Source: Pseudoalteromonas arctica A 37-1-2 (GTDB lineage: Bacteria; Pseudomonadota; Gammaproteobacteria; Enterobacterales; Alteromonadaceae). From it: DNA of 64,000 nucleotides. The notes beneath the pieces were generated by a model. It saw only the letters and a list, made by a program, of their open reading frames with translations, did no database searches and was not told the origin of the DNA. The stretch lies in NCBI RefSeq assembly GCF_000238395.3, contig NZ_CP011025.1, positions 2,294,001 to 2,358,000 of the forward strand. The letters run 5' to 3'. How positions within the stretch are numbered: the stretch's first letter is position 1; each line of letters starts with the position of its first letter. Made by a program: the position numbers and the translations under genes. Below are positions 26,728-35,694 of this stretch, in pieces.

Positions 26728-27906
26728 TTAACTAATTTTTTGACTATGTTTTTGACTATGAAAGTAAGCAAACGAATAATAAACCCACGCTTGGGTCCAA
26801 CGTATGTAGTTTATTTTATTAGTAAAAAGCTTATTTTTTTGATAAATAAAACGCTGCTCTTTTGATAGGTACAGTGTTTCAATAGATCGGTTTATTATTT
26901 TTTCAGCCATAGCAAAGTCTTCGGCTGTTTTACCGACTTTTAATAACGTAAAAATAGCTTGCGAAACACTATGCATGTCTAATGGGTAACGGTTGTTATT
27001 ATAATATTTAGCTGTACCGTCTTTTTCGAATAGATGCTCTTTGTAATATTGTAAACCTAGCTTAATAGACTCTTCAAATTCATCTGTATTTAGAGTGTCA
27101 CTTAATAAGCGTAATGCTTCTAAATTGTAGCCTGTGTGAAAACCGTCTATAAATTGATGATGATGGCGAGCGCCATAAACCCAAGAGCCATCAGCTCCCT
27201 GACCTTTTACTGACTGGCGCGCAGCATTTAAAGCAAGCTGCTTATAATGTTCATTACTTGTAAGTGTAGCCACTTTTGCTACCCATGCAGCGCCCCATAG
27301 ACTTGCGTTATGCACAAATGTGTTTTCACCTGGAATATAGCCAAAGAACTGTTTATCATCACTTTCTTTGTATAAAGTTTTAACAATAAAATGAGCACTA
27401 TCAAGCGCTGGTTCTCTATATTTATTTTCGCCGGTCACTTCACTTAATGCGTATAAAGCTTGTGCCACATAAATAGTGGTAATAACGTTGGGCTTACCCT
27501 TTGGCACAAAAAAAGCGCGGGCATTCCAGTCAAAATGATATCCCCAACAACTATGTAACCAAGTAGTTTTATCGCTTTGTTGGGTAAGCAACCAGTCAGC
27601 AAGTTCTTTGGCTTCATCTAAATATATTTGCTCATTCTTTGCTTTATAGTCTTCCAGTAAACCTAAAATAAATAAACCAATTCCTTTAGGATTACGCTTT
27701 TTTGGTACCCCGCATAATGGTCTTAAGTTTACTGCTGAACGTTTATGTAACTGAATCCAAGCAAGCCCAACAAGACCCCTTTTTAAACGAGGGAATAATT
27801 CAAATAGCTTACTATTGAGTCCATCAAATGGGTCTTGTCCTGCATAATCATCACTTTTAGCGATAAGAAACATTTTTTTTGTTATTAAACCAACCTGACA
27901 ACTCAT
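26728..27906 (-). CDS. Alpha/alpha-toroid (six-hairpin) protein of the polysaccharide cluster
   Basis: A 392-residue protein without signal peptide or membrane segment. It consists of repeated helical hairpins with aromatic, glycine-rich turns (WLHSCWGYHFDW, HNASLWGAAW, GSWVYGARHHHQFIDGFHTGYNLEAL, DMHSVSQA), the pattern of (alpha/alpha)6 glycan-active enzymes. The reaction is unknown: a glycosidase, epimerase or lyase acting on a cytoplasmic intermediate is possible. Homologues are often misnamed. It overlaps the preceding glycosyltransferase by 4 bases (ATGA), so the two are probably coupled. Confidence 0.65.
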   Translation of the reverse strand: MSCQVGLITKKMFLIAKSDDYAGQDPFDGLNSKLFELFPRLKRGLVGLAWIQLHKRSAVNLRPLCGVPKKRNPKGIGLFILGLLEDYKAKNEQIYLDEAKELADWLLTQQSDKTTWLHSCWGYHFDWNARAFFVPKGKPNVITTIYVAQALYALSEVTGENKYREPALDSAHFIVKTLYKESDDKQFFGYIPGENTFVHNASLWGAAWVAKVATLTSNEHYKQLALNAARQSVKGQGADGSWVYGARHHHQFIDGFHTGYNLEALRLLSDTLNTDEFEESIKLGLQYYKEHLFEKDGTAKYYNNNRYPLDMHSVSQAIFTLLKVGKTAEDFAMAEKIINRSIETLYLSKEQRFIYQKNKLFTNKINYIRWTQAWVYYSFAYFHSQKHSQKIS

Positions 27907-28964
27907 TTCTCCGCCCTTATAATTAATTTCTGGTAGTAATTTGATAAGCTTTTAGCTACTACATCATCTTTAAAACACTCTAAAAGCTTACCCTTGGCAG
28001 CCTTTCCAAATTGAATTCGCTTGTCTATGTTATGTGTGAGCTCATTTAATGCATCAGAAATTTGCTCTATGTTACCTGGTTGTACTAACAAACCATGAAC
28101 ATTGTGTGTAATTGCATCTTCTACTGCACCTACGGGTGTTGTTATAACAGGCAAACCTACGGACATAGCTTCGAGAATGCTCATAGGTAGGCCTTCAGCA
28201 TAACTTGGTAGTACAACGACATCAGTGCGAGATAGTAGCTCCAGTTTTTGTTCTTTATCGATCCAGCCCAAAACTTCAACTTTGTCTGCAATTTTTAATG
28301 TGCTACATAAATCGTGGATTTCTTGAATGTTGCCATTACCTGCAATTAGTAAACGAGCATTATCGCAAGGTGACAATGCAAAAGCATTTAACAAATCTTT
28401 TATGCCCTTACGCTGTGATAACTCTCCCATAAAAGTAAAGTTGCAAGTATCGTGCTGTACTTTATTTAATTTAATTTCAGGAACTGGGTTGAATAAAACA
28501 TTCCAATTTCTATCCGTTAATCGCTCAAATTCTTTTACCCAACTAGATCCTAAACACAAACATAATTCATACTTTTTAAACGTATTAATTACTCTGCTTT
28601 TTTGTTTACTGTTTAAATTATCAAAAAATTTATCCACTTGCGCTGCATGGCATTGATAAATCGTTGGTATGGAAAAAAGTCTCAACCAAAATAAAAAATA
28701 ACTTTTACGCTGAAAACTTCCTTTTAACGAACCATGTATATGCGCAACATTAAATCGTTTAAATAATAGTAAGAAAGGAAAATATATTGCCGAAATTAAT
28801 AACGAAAAGTACTTATTACCCCACCCACTTGGGTTGTGAGAGTGAAAATACTCTATATCATGCTCTTTATTTAAAAAATCATTATTCATAAATGTGGTAA
28901 CTACTGAGGCAACACCACCCTTAGCTTTATTAGAAACACTAATGACTAAAATTTTACTTTTCAA
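27903..28964 (-). CDS. Glycosyltransferase family 4 protein
   Basis: A GT-B retaining glycosyltransferase of 353 residues. The N-terminal acceptor domain has GGVASVV and HIHGSLKGS. The C-terminal nucleotide-sugar domain has FMGELSQRKG near residue 178 and the hallmark EGLPMSILEAMSVG near residue 260. The start is TTG at 28964, supported by AAAGGA 10 bases upstream. Donor and acceptor are unknown. It belongs to the set assembling the repeat unit on undecaprenyl diphosphate at the inner face of the membrane. Confidence 0.88.
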   Translation of the reverse strand: MKSKILVISVSNKAKGGVASVVTTFMNNDFLNKEHDIEYFHSHNPSGWGNKYFSLLISAIYFPFLLLFKRFNVAHIHGSLKGSFQRKSYFLFWLRLFSIPTIYQCHAAQVDKFFDNLNSKQKSRVINTFKKYELCLCLGSSWVKEFERLTDRNWNVLFNPVPEIKLNKVQHDTCNFTFMGELSQRKGIKDLLNAFALSPCDNARLLIAGNGNIQEIHDLCSTLKIADKVEVLGWIDKEQKLELLSRTDVVVLPSYAEGLPMSILEAMSVGLPVITTPVGAVEDAITHNVHGLLVQPGNIEQISDALNELTHNIDKRIQFGKAAKGKLLECFKDDVVAKSLSNYYQKLIIRAEK

Positions 28965-28976
28965 TTTTATAATCCT

Positions 28977-30095
28977 TTACAGTTTTACTGTATAATTTTC
29001 CATAAACTTATTTTTCAAGCCCCCTAATGCGGACTGTAATCCGTCAATACCAAATAATGTATTGATTTCAATCACTACAATTCCATTATTTGTTATAGCA
29101 ATATCCCAGCCGGTTAAATTCAAAATTATATTTTTATTCGCAAGTTCTAATATTTCATTTTGAATATTTAACCAATTAGGTATTATTAAATCTTTAAATT
29201 TAAAACCGGAGTCTGGGTGCTCATGAAAACGGGATGAGCCATATTCATGTGTTGCATAATCTCTAAAAGCGTGACCAGTTAGTAAATCAATACCTATAAC
29301 AAGGCCTCCTGCAGATGTATTGTCTATTTCACTACCCTTCGACCCCATTCTTAGCGTTGTAGCTATTATCTCTACTTGCCCTTGAGTATTTCTTTTTGTA
29401 ATAACCCTAAGAGTGTTTACACTGTGAGCATAGACGGCTTCGATATCCAAATGCTGTGAAATAGCTTCTTCTATAACAAAATCACCTTTCAACTTACTAA
29501 CATAATCAAAGTTTAACTCTAAATCTGAGCCTTTAATTTTATAAACATCGTCTTGCTTTTTAGCAATTAAAATTCCACTACCTCCCCGCCCATTTGCAGG
29601 TTTAATAAATAATTTAGCACTATGGGAGGAGCTTAATAATTCTGAAAAACTATCGTTATTTAGTGCAATACCTTTTGAATTAAAAATATAGCGAGTCTTT
29701 TTCTTAGCTATGACATTTGCCGTTGGGAAGTTCATTCCATCAAACAACACATCCATTACTATTTTATCTTCTACAATATTAAGTAATGCTTTAGAGTTAT
29801 CATACTGCGGAAATATAATCTTATAAAAATAATAACTAGGTATAAATTGCTTCATCTCATCGATGGTCAACGTACAATTAGCTGAGTAAAAATCATGATT
29901 GAAATATTGCAAAGGAAAACACCCCCAATACTTTTTCAATGCTTTAATTTCAGACTTAATTACAGCAATATCTTTTTTATCCGTAGATTGCTTAAAACGC
30001 TGCATATTTGCTTTGTACCTATAATTAAATTTAATTAAATAAAGGCACCGAATTTTTTCCATAACTGTATGTTTTAATAACTGTAACATTTTCAT
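28977..30095 (-). CDS. Sugar-transfer-associated ATP-grasp protein
   Basis: A 372-residue protein with an ATP-grasp fold of the ATPgrasp_ST type: the ATP-binding lysine and glycine loop in FIKPANGRGGSGI, later IEEAI, and the metal-binding end VIEINTLFGIDG. ATP-grasp enzymes join a carboxylate to an amine or thiol through an acyl phosphate. Next to a CapK-like gene it may attach an amino acid or acyl group to a sugar; this is inference. I chose the ATG at 30095 because AAAGGT lies 6 bases upstream; an ATG at 30116 would overlap the preceding gene by 11 bases and lacks a ribosome-binding site. Confidence 0.78.
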   Translation of the reverse strand: MKMLQLLKHTVMEKIRCLYLIKFNYRYKANMQRFKQSTDKKDIAVIKSEIKALKKYWGCFPLQYFNHDFYSANCTLTIDEMKQFIPSYYFYKIIFPQYDNSKALLNIVEDKIVMDVLFDGMNFPTANVIAKKKTRYIFNSKGIALNNDSFSELLSSSHSAKLFIKPANGRGGSGILIAKKQDDVYKIKGSDLELNFDYVSKLKGDFVIEEAISQHLDIEAVYAHSVNTLRVITKRNTQGQVEIIATTLRMGSKGSEIDNTSAGGLVIGIDLLTGHAFRDYATHEYGSSRFHEHPDSGFKFKDLIIPNWLNIQNEILELANKNIILNLTGWDIAITNNGIVVIEINTLFGIDGLQSALGGLKNKFMENYTVKL

Positions 30096-30105
30096 ATTGC
30101 TACCT

Positions 30106-31437
30106 TTAAAATTCACAAATAGCTTGTCTCATTTTGCCATTTTTAGTTCTAATAAAATCATTAACTACAGTTATAGTTACTTCCATTTTATGGCCTAACC
30201 GCTCTTTAATATTAGTAATTAGTTTTAAGCGCTCAGAGTCGATAAAATCTGAATTACAAGTGACTAAAACTTCTATTTTCATTAACTCTTTTTGAATGAA
30301 TTGAGTACCTAATAAACCATTAACCCCTTTAGGTATATGATTTAGTATATGTACCTTTTGACCATCTTCAGCGACTAAGTAATCGCCAACCCGACCTTCT
30401 ATACTCCCAACAATAGGGAATACTCTTCCACAACCACATGAAGTTTTATCCGATAAAATTACATGATCACCCGTTTTATAGCGTATTAATGGGTAAAGTG
30501 AATTATTGTAATTAGTACCTATTATTTCTGCTCTTTCCTTACCTTCTTCGCTTTTACCTGCGGGAATTAATTCAACGTGCGAGTAATCCGTTAAAATATG
30601 ATAAGAACCGTGCTCACAACTACCAATAGCCGCAACACGTTCAAAAAGGCCATACCAATCAAATACTGTACATTTAAATCTTTTTTCGACTAATATTTTA
30701 TCTTCTCTTGCCAAAGACTCCGATGAGGTAACTATCGACTTTAATACACCCGGATAATATAAATCATTAGTATCTAAGTATTTTGCGAGTGTAACTATTG
30801 AAGATGGGTATGCTTGAATTATTTGCGCATCAAAATCAGCCATTGCTTTAATATAACTAGATAAATGCTGGTGACTCATATGAAATGAAGAAAGCATAAT
30901 CATGTTTTCAAAATAAGAGTAACGCCAAAATGGCGCTTTTTTTTGATTTAAAGGAACAATCATATCCCCTCTTATCCATGCTCTTTTATCACCATCCTTA
31001 AAGCCAGCCCAAGCCATCATCCTGTTGACGAATGCTTGCTCAATAACTACAGACTCCATATTCTGTAAGATTGTCAAAGGAGAGCCTGTAGTCCCACTAG
31101 TTGCACCTTTAATTATTGGTCCGTTTCTTTTTGAAGATAAAAATTGGTCTTTATTTTCATTAATAGTTTTTTTATCTATAAAAGAAAAATCGTTTATTTC
31201 TTTTGCATTCGTTTTATAAAACTCAGTATTTTGGGTCGCTTCATTAATTATTTTTTTTTGCATTTTAGTTTGGTAACTACTTAATGCGTTAATATCAAAA
31301 TCGTGAGTCATCAGTTCACTAGTAAGCTTTGCGCACTCTTTATTCTCACGTAGTTTCTGCCTTATAAGAGCTCTAATACTTAATAAAACATTTTGAACTA
31401 AAATAGGGCTTGATTGATATATTTTATTCGTAAACAT
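30106..31437 (-). CDS. PaaK/CapK-like adenylate-forming enzyme
   Basis: A 443-residue member of the phenylacetate-CoA ligase/coenzyme F390 synthetase group, often called CapK in capsule clusters. The P-loop-like TSGTTGSPL is near residue 113, and the zinc-type cysteines lie in SCGCGRVF near residue 320. It should activate a carboxylic acid as an adenylate. It overlaps the acetyltransferase gene by one base upstream and is followed after 10 bases by the ATP-grasp gene, so these three genes look like one decoration cassette. Confidence 0.82.
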   Translation of the reverse strand: MFTNKIYQSSPILVQNVLLSIRALIRQKLRENKECAKLTSELMTHDFDINALSSYQTKMQKKIINEATQNTEFYKTNAKEINDFSFIDKKTINENKDQFLSSKRNGPIIKGATSGTTGSPLTILQNMESVVIEQAFVNRMMAWAGFKDGDKRAWIRGDMIVPLNQKKAPFWRYSYFENMIMLSSFHMSHQHLSSYIKAMADFDAQIIQAYPSSIVTLAKYLDTNDLYYPGVLKSIVTSSESLAREDKILVEKRFKCTVFDWYGLFERVAAIGSCEHGSYHILTDYSHVELIPAGKSEEGKERAEIIGTNYNNSLYPLIRYKTGDHVILSDKTSCGCGRVFPIVGSIEGRVGDYLVAEDGQKVHILNHIPKGVNGLLGTQFIQKELMKIEVLVTCNSDFIDSERLKLITNIKERLGHKMEVTITVVNDFIRTKNGKMRQAICEF

Positions 31438-31868
31438 TAATAGTAGTCCTTTGGGTTAACGTTCGATTTAATTACTTTACCCGGTATACCAGCTACTACA
31501 CTATTGTCTGGGACGCTAATAACTACAACGCTATTAGCTCCAACAACACAATTATTGCCAACTTTTACTTCTCCCAAAATTTTAGCACCTGTAGCTATAA
31601 AACAGTTATCACCAATAATGGGAACATTTTTCGATTTAGATTTTCCGCCAATAGTAACATTAGATCCTATGACACAATTTTTGCCGATAATGGATCTTTT
31701 ATGTATTACTACCCCTATTCCACCATAAGCGAATATAGTGTTACTACCAATTTCGCACTCTGAAAAAACAGCACTATTGTGGAAAATACGAATTAAAGCA
31801 TTAAATAACTTTGGTAAAAGTGGGATTTTGTTTTTATAAAACCAAGAACCTATTTTATATAACTTCAT
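31437..31868 (-). CDS. Serine acetyltransferase-like hexapeptide O-acetyltransferase
   Basis: A 143-residue left-handed beta-helix protein (hexapeptide repeats IGSNTIF, IGKNCVIG, IGDNCFIA, VGNNCVVG) with the CysE/LacA-type end SVPDNSVVAGIPGKVI. It lacks the N-terminal helical domain of true CysE. Acetyl transfer to a sugar hydroxyl of the polysaccharide is the likely role. Overlaps with both neighbours (14 bases and 1 base) mark it as part of a tightly packed operon. Confidence 0.82.
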   Translation of the reverse strand: MKLYKIGSWFYKNKIPLLPKLFNALIRIFHNSAVFSECEIGSNTIFAYGGIGVVIHKRSIIGKNCVIGSNVTIGGKSKSKNVPIIGDNCFIATGAKILGEVKVGNNCVVGANSVVVISVPDNSVVAGIPGKVIKSNVNPKDYY

Positions 31869-33066
31869 TTTTATACTTCCTTGAATAAACTAAATATAAA
31901 CACGAAAAAAACAACATGATGACAGGGGTTTTAGTGGTAAGGGCGTTATTTGTTAACGATACCGAAAACAATATTAATAAAGAAACTTGCATGTAAATAT
32001 CATTTTTCCAAACCATTTTTATTGATAATAAAAAACTAGAAAGAAGAAGTAAAGCGGTGCCAAATAAACCAAAGCTGACTACCCACCCTATTACATAGTT
32101 TTCTATTACATTAATACCAATATAAAACTCTAAATTATTCATAATTGAAGCTGAAGCACCCATCAGCCATTCACTAACACTTAATTGCTCTAAAATAATA
32201 AACACATCAAAACGCGCTTGTGCGCTGCCATCTATATATAGTTTACTTATAATCCGTTCACCCACAGGTGTAAGTATAAGAATTAAGATTATTGCTATTA
32301 ACGTGAGTAAAAAAAATGCCTGCGCTAATGCAAATTTAAGTTTTGACATTTTAATGCCCGTTGTAAAAAAATGCATCAAGTTTGGCAAAGTCATTATTGC
32401 AAAACCTACTAAAAAAACGCCTGCTGCTCCTCTTCCACCAAAAGCAAATAGCGATACAAATACAACCGTAAAGTAAATAAATACAGGGATTTTCGTCTTA
32501 TTTAATAATAATAAAGCTAGGGATGCTGTGATCAAGGCATTATTTAATGGGTGAGTTAACAATGCCGTTGAACGAAAATATGTAAAACTTGAAAAATTAA
32601 CATAAGTAAAGGTTCGACCAACTATAAATTCTAAGATAGCAATTACAGAATTAATGAATAACAAATAAGCCACTAATTTTAATAGCTTGTCTTTATGTTC
32701 ATTTTTTAATTGGCTTAAAAGATATATAGCCAACAGTGCAGACACTATTGTATCAATTAAATAGGCCATACCTGAAGTACCAAATCGATATAATCCATAT
32801 AATACAACAATAGAAATACTCAGCGAGCTTATTAGCCACGCGGTTTTTAGTTCTTTTAAATTACCTAGCGGTTTACTGATGCCTTTTTTAAACGTAAGTA
32901 ACACAACAAAAAACAATAAAACATAACTATATATATGGATTTTTACTAAAGGGCTACCACCATCAGAAACATATTTAACACCTAAACCTTCCAGTAGATA
33001 TCCGCCTAAAATAAAAGACGATATAAAAACAAAAAACATTACTTTGTATATAGTTCGGCTATTCAT
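31855..33066 (-). CDS. VpsF-like polysaccharide polymerase (Wzy-type)
   Basis: A polytopic membrane protein of 403 residues with about 10-11 hydrophobic helices. The central stretch FRSTALLTHPLNNALITA followed by FGGRGAAGVFL resembles the VpsF group of O-antigen polymerase-like proteins. It probably polymerises repeat units in the periplasm in a Wzx/Wzy system. It sits between the flippase (4-base overlap) and an acetyltransferase (14-base overlap). Confidence 0.75.
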   Translation of the reverse strand: MNSRTIYKVMFFVFISSFILGGYLLEGLGVKYVSDGGSPLVKIHIYSYVLLFFVVLLTFKKGISKPLGNLKELKTAWLISSLSISIVVLYGLYRFGTSGMAYLIDTIVSALLAIYLLSQLKNEHKDKLLKLVAYLLFINSVIAILEFIVGRTFTYVNFSSFTYFRSTALLTHPLNNALITASLALLLLNKTKIPVFIYFTVVFVSLFAFGGRGAAGVFLVGFAIMTLPNLMHFFTTGIKMSKLKFALAQAFFLLTLIAIILILILTPVGERIISKLYIDGSAQARFDVFIILEQLSVSEWLMGASASIMNNLEFYIGINVIENYVIGWVVSFGLFGTALLLLSSFLLSIKMVWKNDIYMQVSLLILFSVSLTNNALTTKTPVIMLFFSCLYLVYSRKYKNEVI

Positions 33067-34475
33067 TTATTTGATATCCATATTTTACATTTTTTGTAAT
33101 TAAGCGAGGTGAGTACCAATAAAAATATAAATAAACCTATAATCACATCAAAAGTAACATTTAATATAGCTACATTAGTTTCTGAAAAATTATAAATACG
33201 AAGCTTAGGCAGGAAAATAGCCATACATACCGTTGAAATAATAATTTTGTATACTTGCATTGGTATAACGTATTTATACCCTTTTTTAATAGATAAAAAT
33301 AAAGCCACGCTAAATGAGAACAGACTCGTAATAAAAAAAGCACTTGCTGCGCCGATTAAACCGTAAAGAGGTATTAAGGAAATTAATAAAGTAAGATTAA
33401 CGACTAAAGAAAAAACACTAATTTTTGGGAGGTACTTGGTATTTAAGGGAAACTGTAAACCATGGTCTATATAATGTGCTTTTAAATTTACAACAAATAC
33501 TCCTGCACATAAAATATAAATAATTGTTGAGTCTTGAGATAAGTATTCTTCACTAAGCAATAGTTGCATTATTGGTTCTGCTAATAAACAAAAGCCAACT
33601 AAAGCAGGTAATGTGACTAAACATAATAAAGTTAAATACTCACCATGCGCTTTATATAGTTCAGTCTTATTATTGATTTTTTTTGCAAGTTCTGGATAAC
33701 TAGGTAAAGCAACAACCATAAAAACAAGTGCACCAATACCAAGTAAAATATTCGAGATAGCAGAATATATACCCGTTTGTGCTAAATCGAGAGTATCGGC
33801 TATAAAATAACGGTCTAAGCGGCTTGATATGGCTGCTACCAGCCCACTTACCATTAATGGTAAGCCATATGAAAAAACAGCCTGAGCATCAGCAGTTCTA
33901 AGTTTACTTATACTAAACTTTAAAGGTTTAAATACGATTAAACCCGCAGCAATATAACTTAAAAATAAGGCACACAGTGCAGATACTGTATCAGGATAAA
34001 AAAACAACAAGCCTATTGTAAGTACAATAGCCATTATGGATTGCGTTAGTACAGACACCCTATATCGATTTAAACGCTCCATAGCTCGTGCTAATTCTAG
34101 ATAGAACAGATAAAAAACTTTTGTTAAAAATAGTAAAAATGTAGCTATAAAAGTGTAAAACGTTAATAAATCAGTTAAATACAAACCTAAAATGACTAAT
34201 ACTAGTGCAGGTAACGTGCAGCAAAAAATAATTGAAGTGGCTATAGCGGCAAAGTGCTCATACTCTTCTTCTTTTTTACTAGGGAGTAAACGCAGCATAC
34301 TAGAATTAACCCACTGGGCTGCAACTGCCCTAACAACTTCTACAGTGAGTAGCATTAGTGCCAACATACCGTATTCCGTTGTCTTTAATAACTTTGTATG
34401 TATGCTAATTAAGGCAAAAACACTGATCGCTGCAAAAATTTGTACAGGGGCATATTTGAGTAATGATTTATGCAT
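33063..34475 (-). CDS. Oligosaccharide flippase (Wzx-like), first of two
   Basis: A 470-residue protein with 12-14 hydrophobic helices of the MATE/MOP polysaccharide transporter type (VQIFAAISVFALISI at the N-terminus, YGLPLMVSGLVAAISSRLD in the middle). It should flip undecaprenyl-linked repeat units to the periplasmic face. One-base and four-base overlaps with its neighbours place it in the same translation-coupled series as the VpsF-like polymerase, so these two probably form the Wzx/Wzy pair. Confidence 0.85.
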   Translation of the reverse strand: MHKSLLKYAPVQIFAAISVFALISIHTKLLKTTEYGMLALMLLTVEVVRAVAAQWVNSSMLRLLPSKKEEEYEHFAAIATSIIFCCTLPALVLVILGLYLTDLLTFYTFIATFLLFLTKVFYLFYLELARAMERLNRYRVSVLTQSIMAIVLTIGLLFFYPDTVSALCALFLSYIAAGLIVFKPLKFSISKLRTADAQAVFSYGLPLMVSGLVAAISSRLDRYFIADTLDLAQTGIYSAISNILLGIGALVFMVVALPSYPELAKKINNKTELYKAHGEYLTLLCLVTLPALVGFCLLAEPIMQLLLSEEYLSQDSTIIYILCAGVFVVNLKAHYIDHGLQFPLNTKYLPKISVFSLVVNLTLLISLIPLYGLIGAASAFFITSLFSFSVALFLSIKKGYKYVIPMQVYKIIISTVCMAIFLPKLRIYNFSETNVAILNVTFDVIIGLFIFLLVLTSLNYKKCKIWISNK

Positions 34476-35635
34476 TATTGTACTTCATCTAAAATTCTTA
34501 CATATAAATTACTATATTGGCTAAAAATCGATTTAATGTTGAATTTAGTTTCAAGAGTGCGTTTCGAGTAGTCTACGTTATGTTTTAAAACAAGATTATT
34601 AATTCTGTCGGGGCTCAGCGAGTCTGAAAAATATAAAACCCCCATTTTTTCAAAGAATGCTTTCTCATCTTCAAGTATGCCAACCTCAGTGGCAACTAGA
34701 GGCAGACCAACAGCTAACATCTCTAAAGGAGCTAAGCCAAAAGTCTCTTCGCTAGAAGTAAAAACACCTAAATCAGAATTAAGGTATTGCTCAACAATTT
34801 GGGTTTTGTTTAGCTTACCTAAAAAGCTCACTTTTCCTTCTAAGCTCAAAGAAGTCACCTGCTTTTTAAGTTGCTCACTGTATAGTCTATCGGCGGCTGG
34901 CCCGATAATAATTAGAGAAGACCCAAGACCACTTTTGACTAGTTTATTAAACAAAACGATAGAATCTTCGACCCTCTTTCTTGGTGTTAATAATGCACAG
35001 GTCACAAGCTTTATTTCTTTTCGTTCACGTTTTATATAGTCAGCTTCAAAATATTTTTGATCAATTGGATTATGAATTACTTTCGATTTGAAGTTATCCT
35101 CAAATAGTGCTTGCTCTAACTGCTGACCTACGACAACTACAAAGTCACTCCGTGTTTTTAAAATTAGCGGAATAACCCTTTCATATAAAAAATTATTCAC
35201 TAAGCCAACATCCCTACGGGCTATTTTTTTATAACTATGAACTGTAACTACTGCTTTACCTGTAAAGCCGCTTCCAATTAATGAACTCCAAAAATGTGTA
35301 TGAACTAAATCTGGCTTGAGTAATTTTAATAACTTACGAATATGCCAATTTTGCCAAAGAATACCTGGAATTTTTAAACCAGTTTGCTTACTAGATGCTG
35401 GCAACCAAATAAAATCCACATCATCGGCTAAGCTTATAACATCACCTGTGTAGGATGTTTTACTTTGAGGATCGAGCCCAATAATAGTAAACCTAAAATT
35501 CGTATCTGAATGATTAACTAAATATTCGGCAAACATTTGGCAAACACTGTCTACCCCACCACAGTTTTCTGTACCCCACTCATAAGTTGAGAGAGGCATT
35601 ATCAATACAATATGTTTTTTATCCACAATGCCCAT
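34475..35635 (-). CDS. Glycosyltransferase family 4 protein
   Basis: A GT-B glycosyltransferase of 386 residues. N-terminal features are YEWGTENCGGVDSV (the donor-proximal glycine loop) and VHTHFWSSLIGSG. The C-terminal domain has LTPRKRVEDS near residue 215 and SSEETFGLAPLEMLAVG near residue 295, with the E-x7-E pair of GT4 enzymes. It overlaps the flippase gene by one base. Sugar specificity cannot be read from sequence. Confidence 0.88.
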   Translation of the reverse strand: MGIVDKKHIVLIMPLSTYEWGTENCGGVDSVCQMFAEYLVNHSDTNFRFTIIGLDPQSKTSYTGDVISLADDVDFIWLPASSKQTGLKIPGILWQNWHIRKLLKLLKPDLVHTHFWSSLIGSGFTGKAVVTVHSYKKIARRDVGLVNNFLYERVIPLILKTRSDFVVVVGQQLEQALFEDNFKSKVIHNPIDQKYFEADYIKRERKEIKLVTCALLTPRKRVEDSIVLFNKLVKSGLGSSLIIIGPAADRLYSEQLKKQVTSLSLEGKVSFLGKLNKTQIVEQYLNSDLGVFTSSEETFGLAPLEMLAVGLPLVATEVGILEDEKAFFEKMGVLYFSDSLSPDRINNLVLKHNVDYSKRTLETKFNIKSIFSQYSNLYVRILDEVQ

Positions 35636-35694
35636 CCTTAGAAAAGCTTAGAACTCTAAAAACTTTTGTAATCTTGAAAAAAAACATTTCACAT

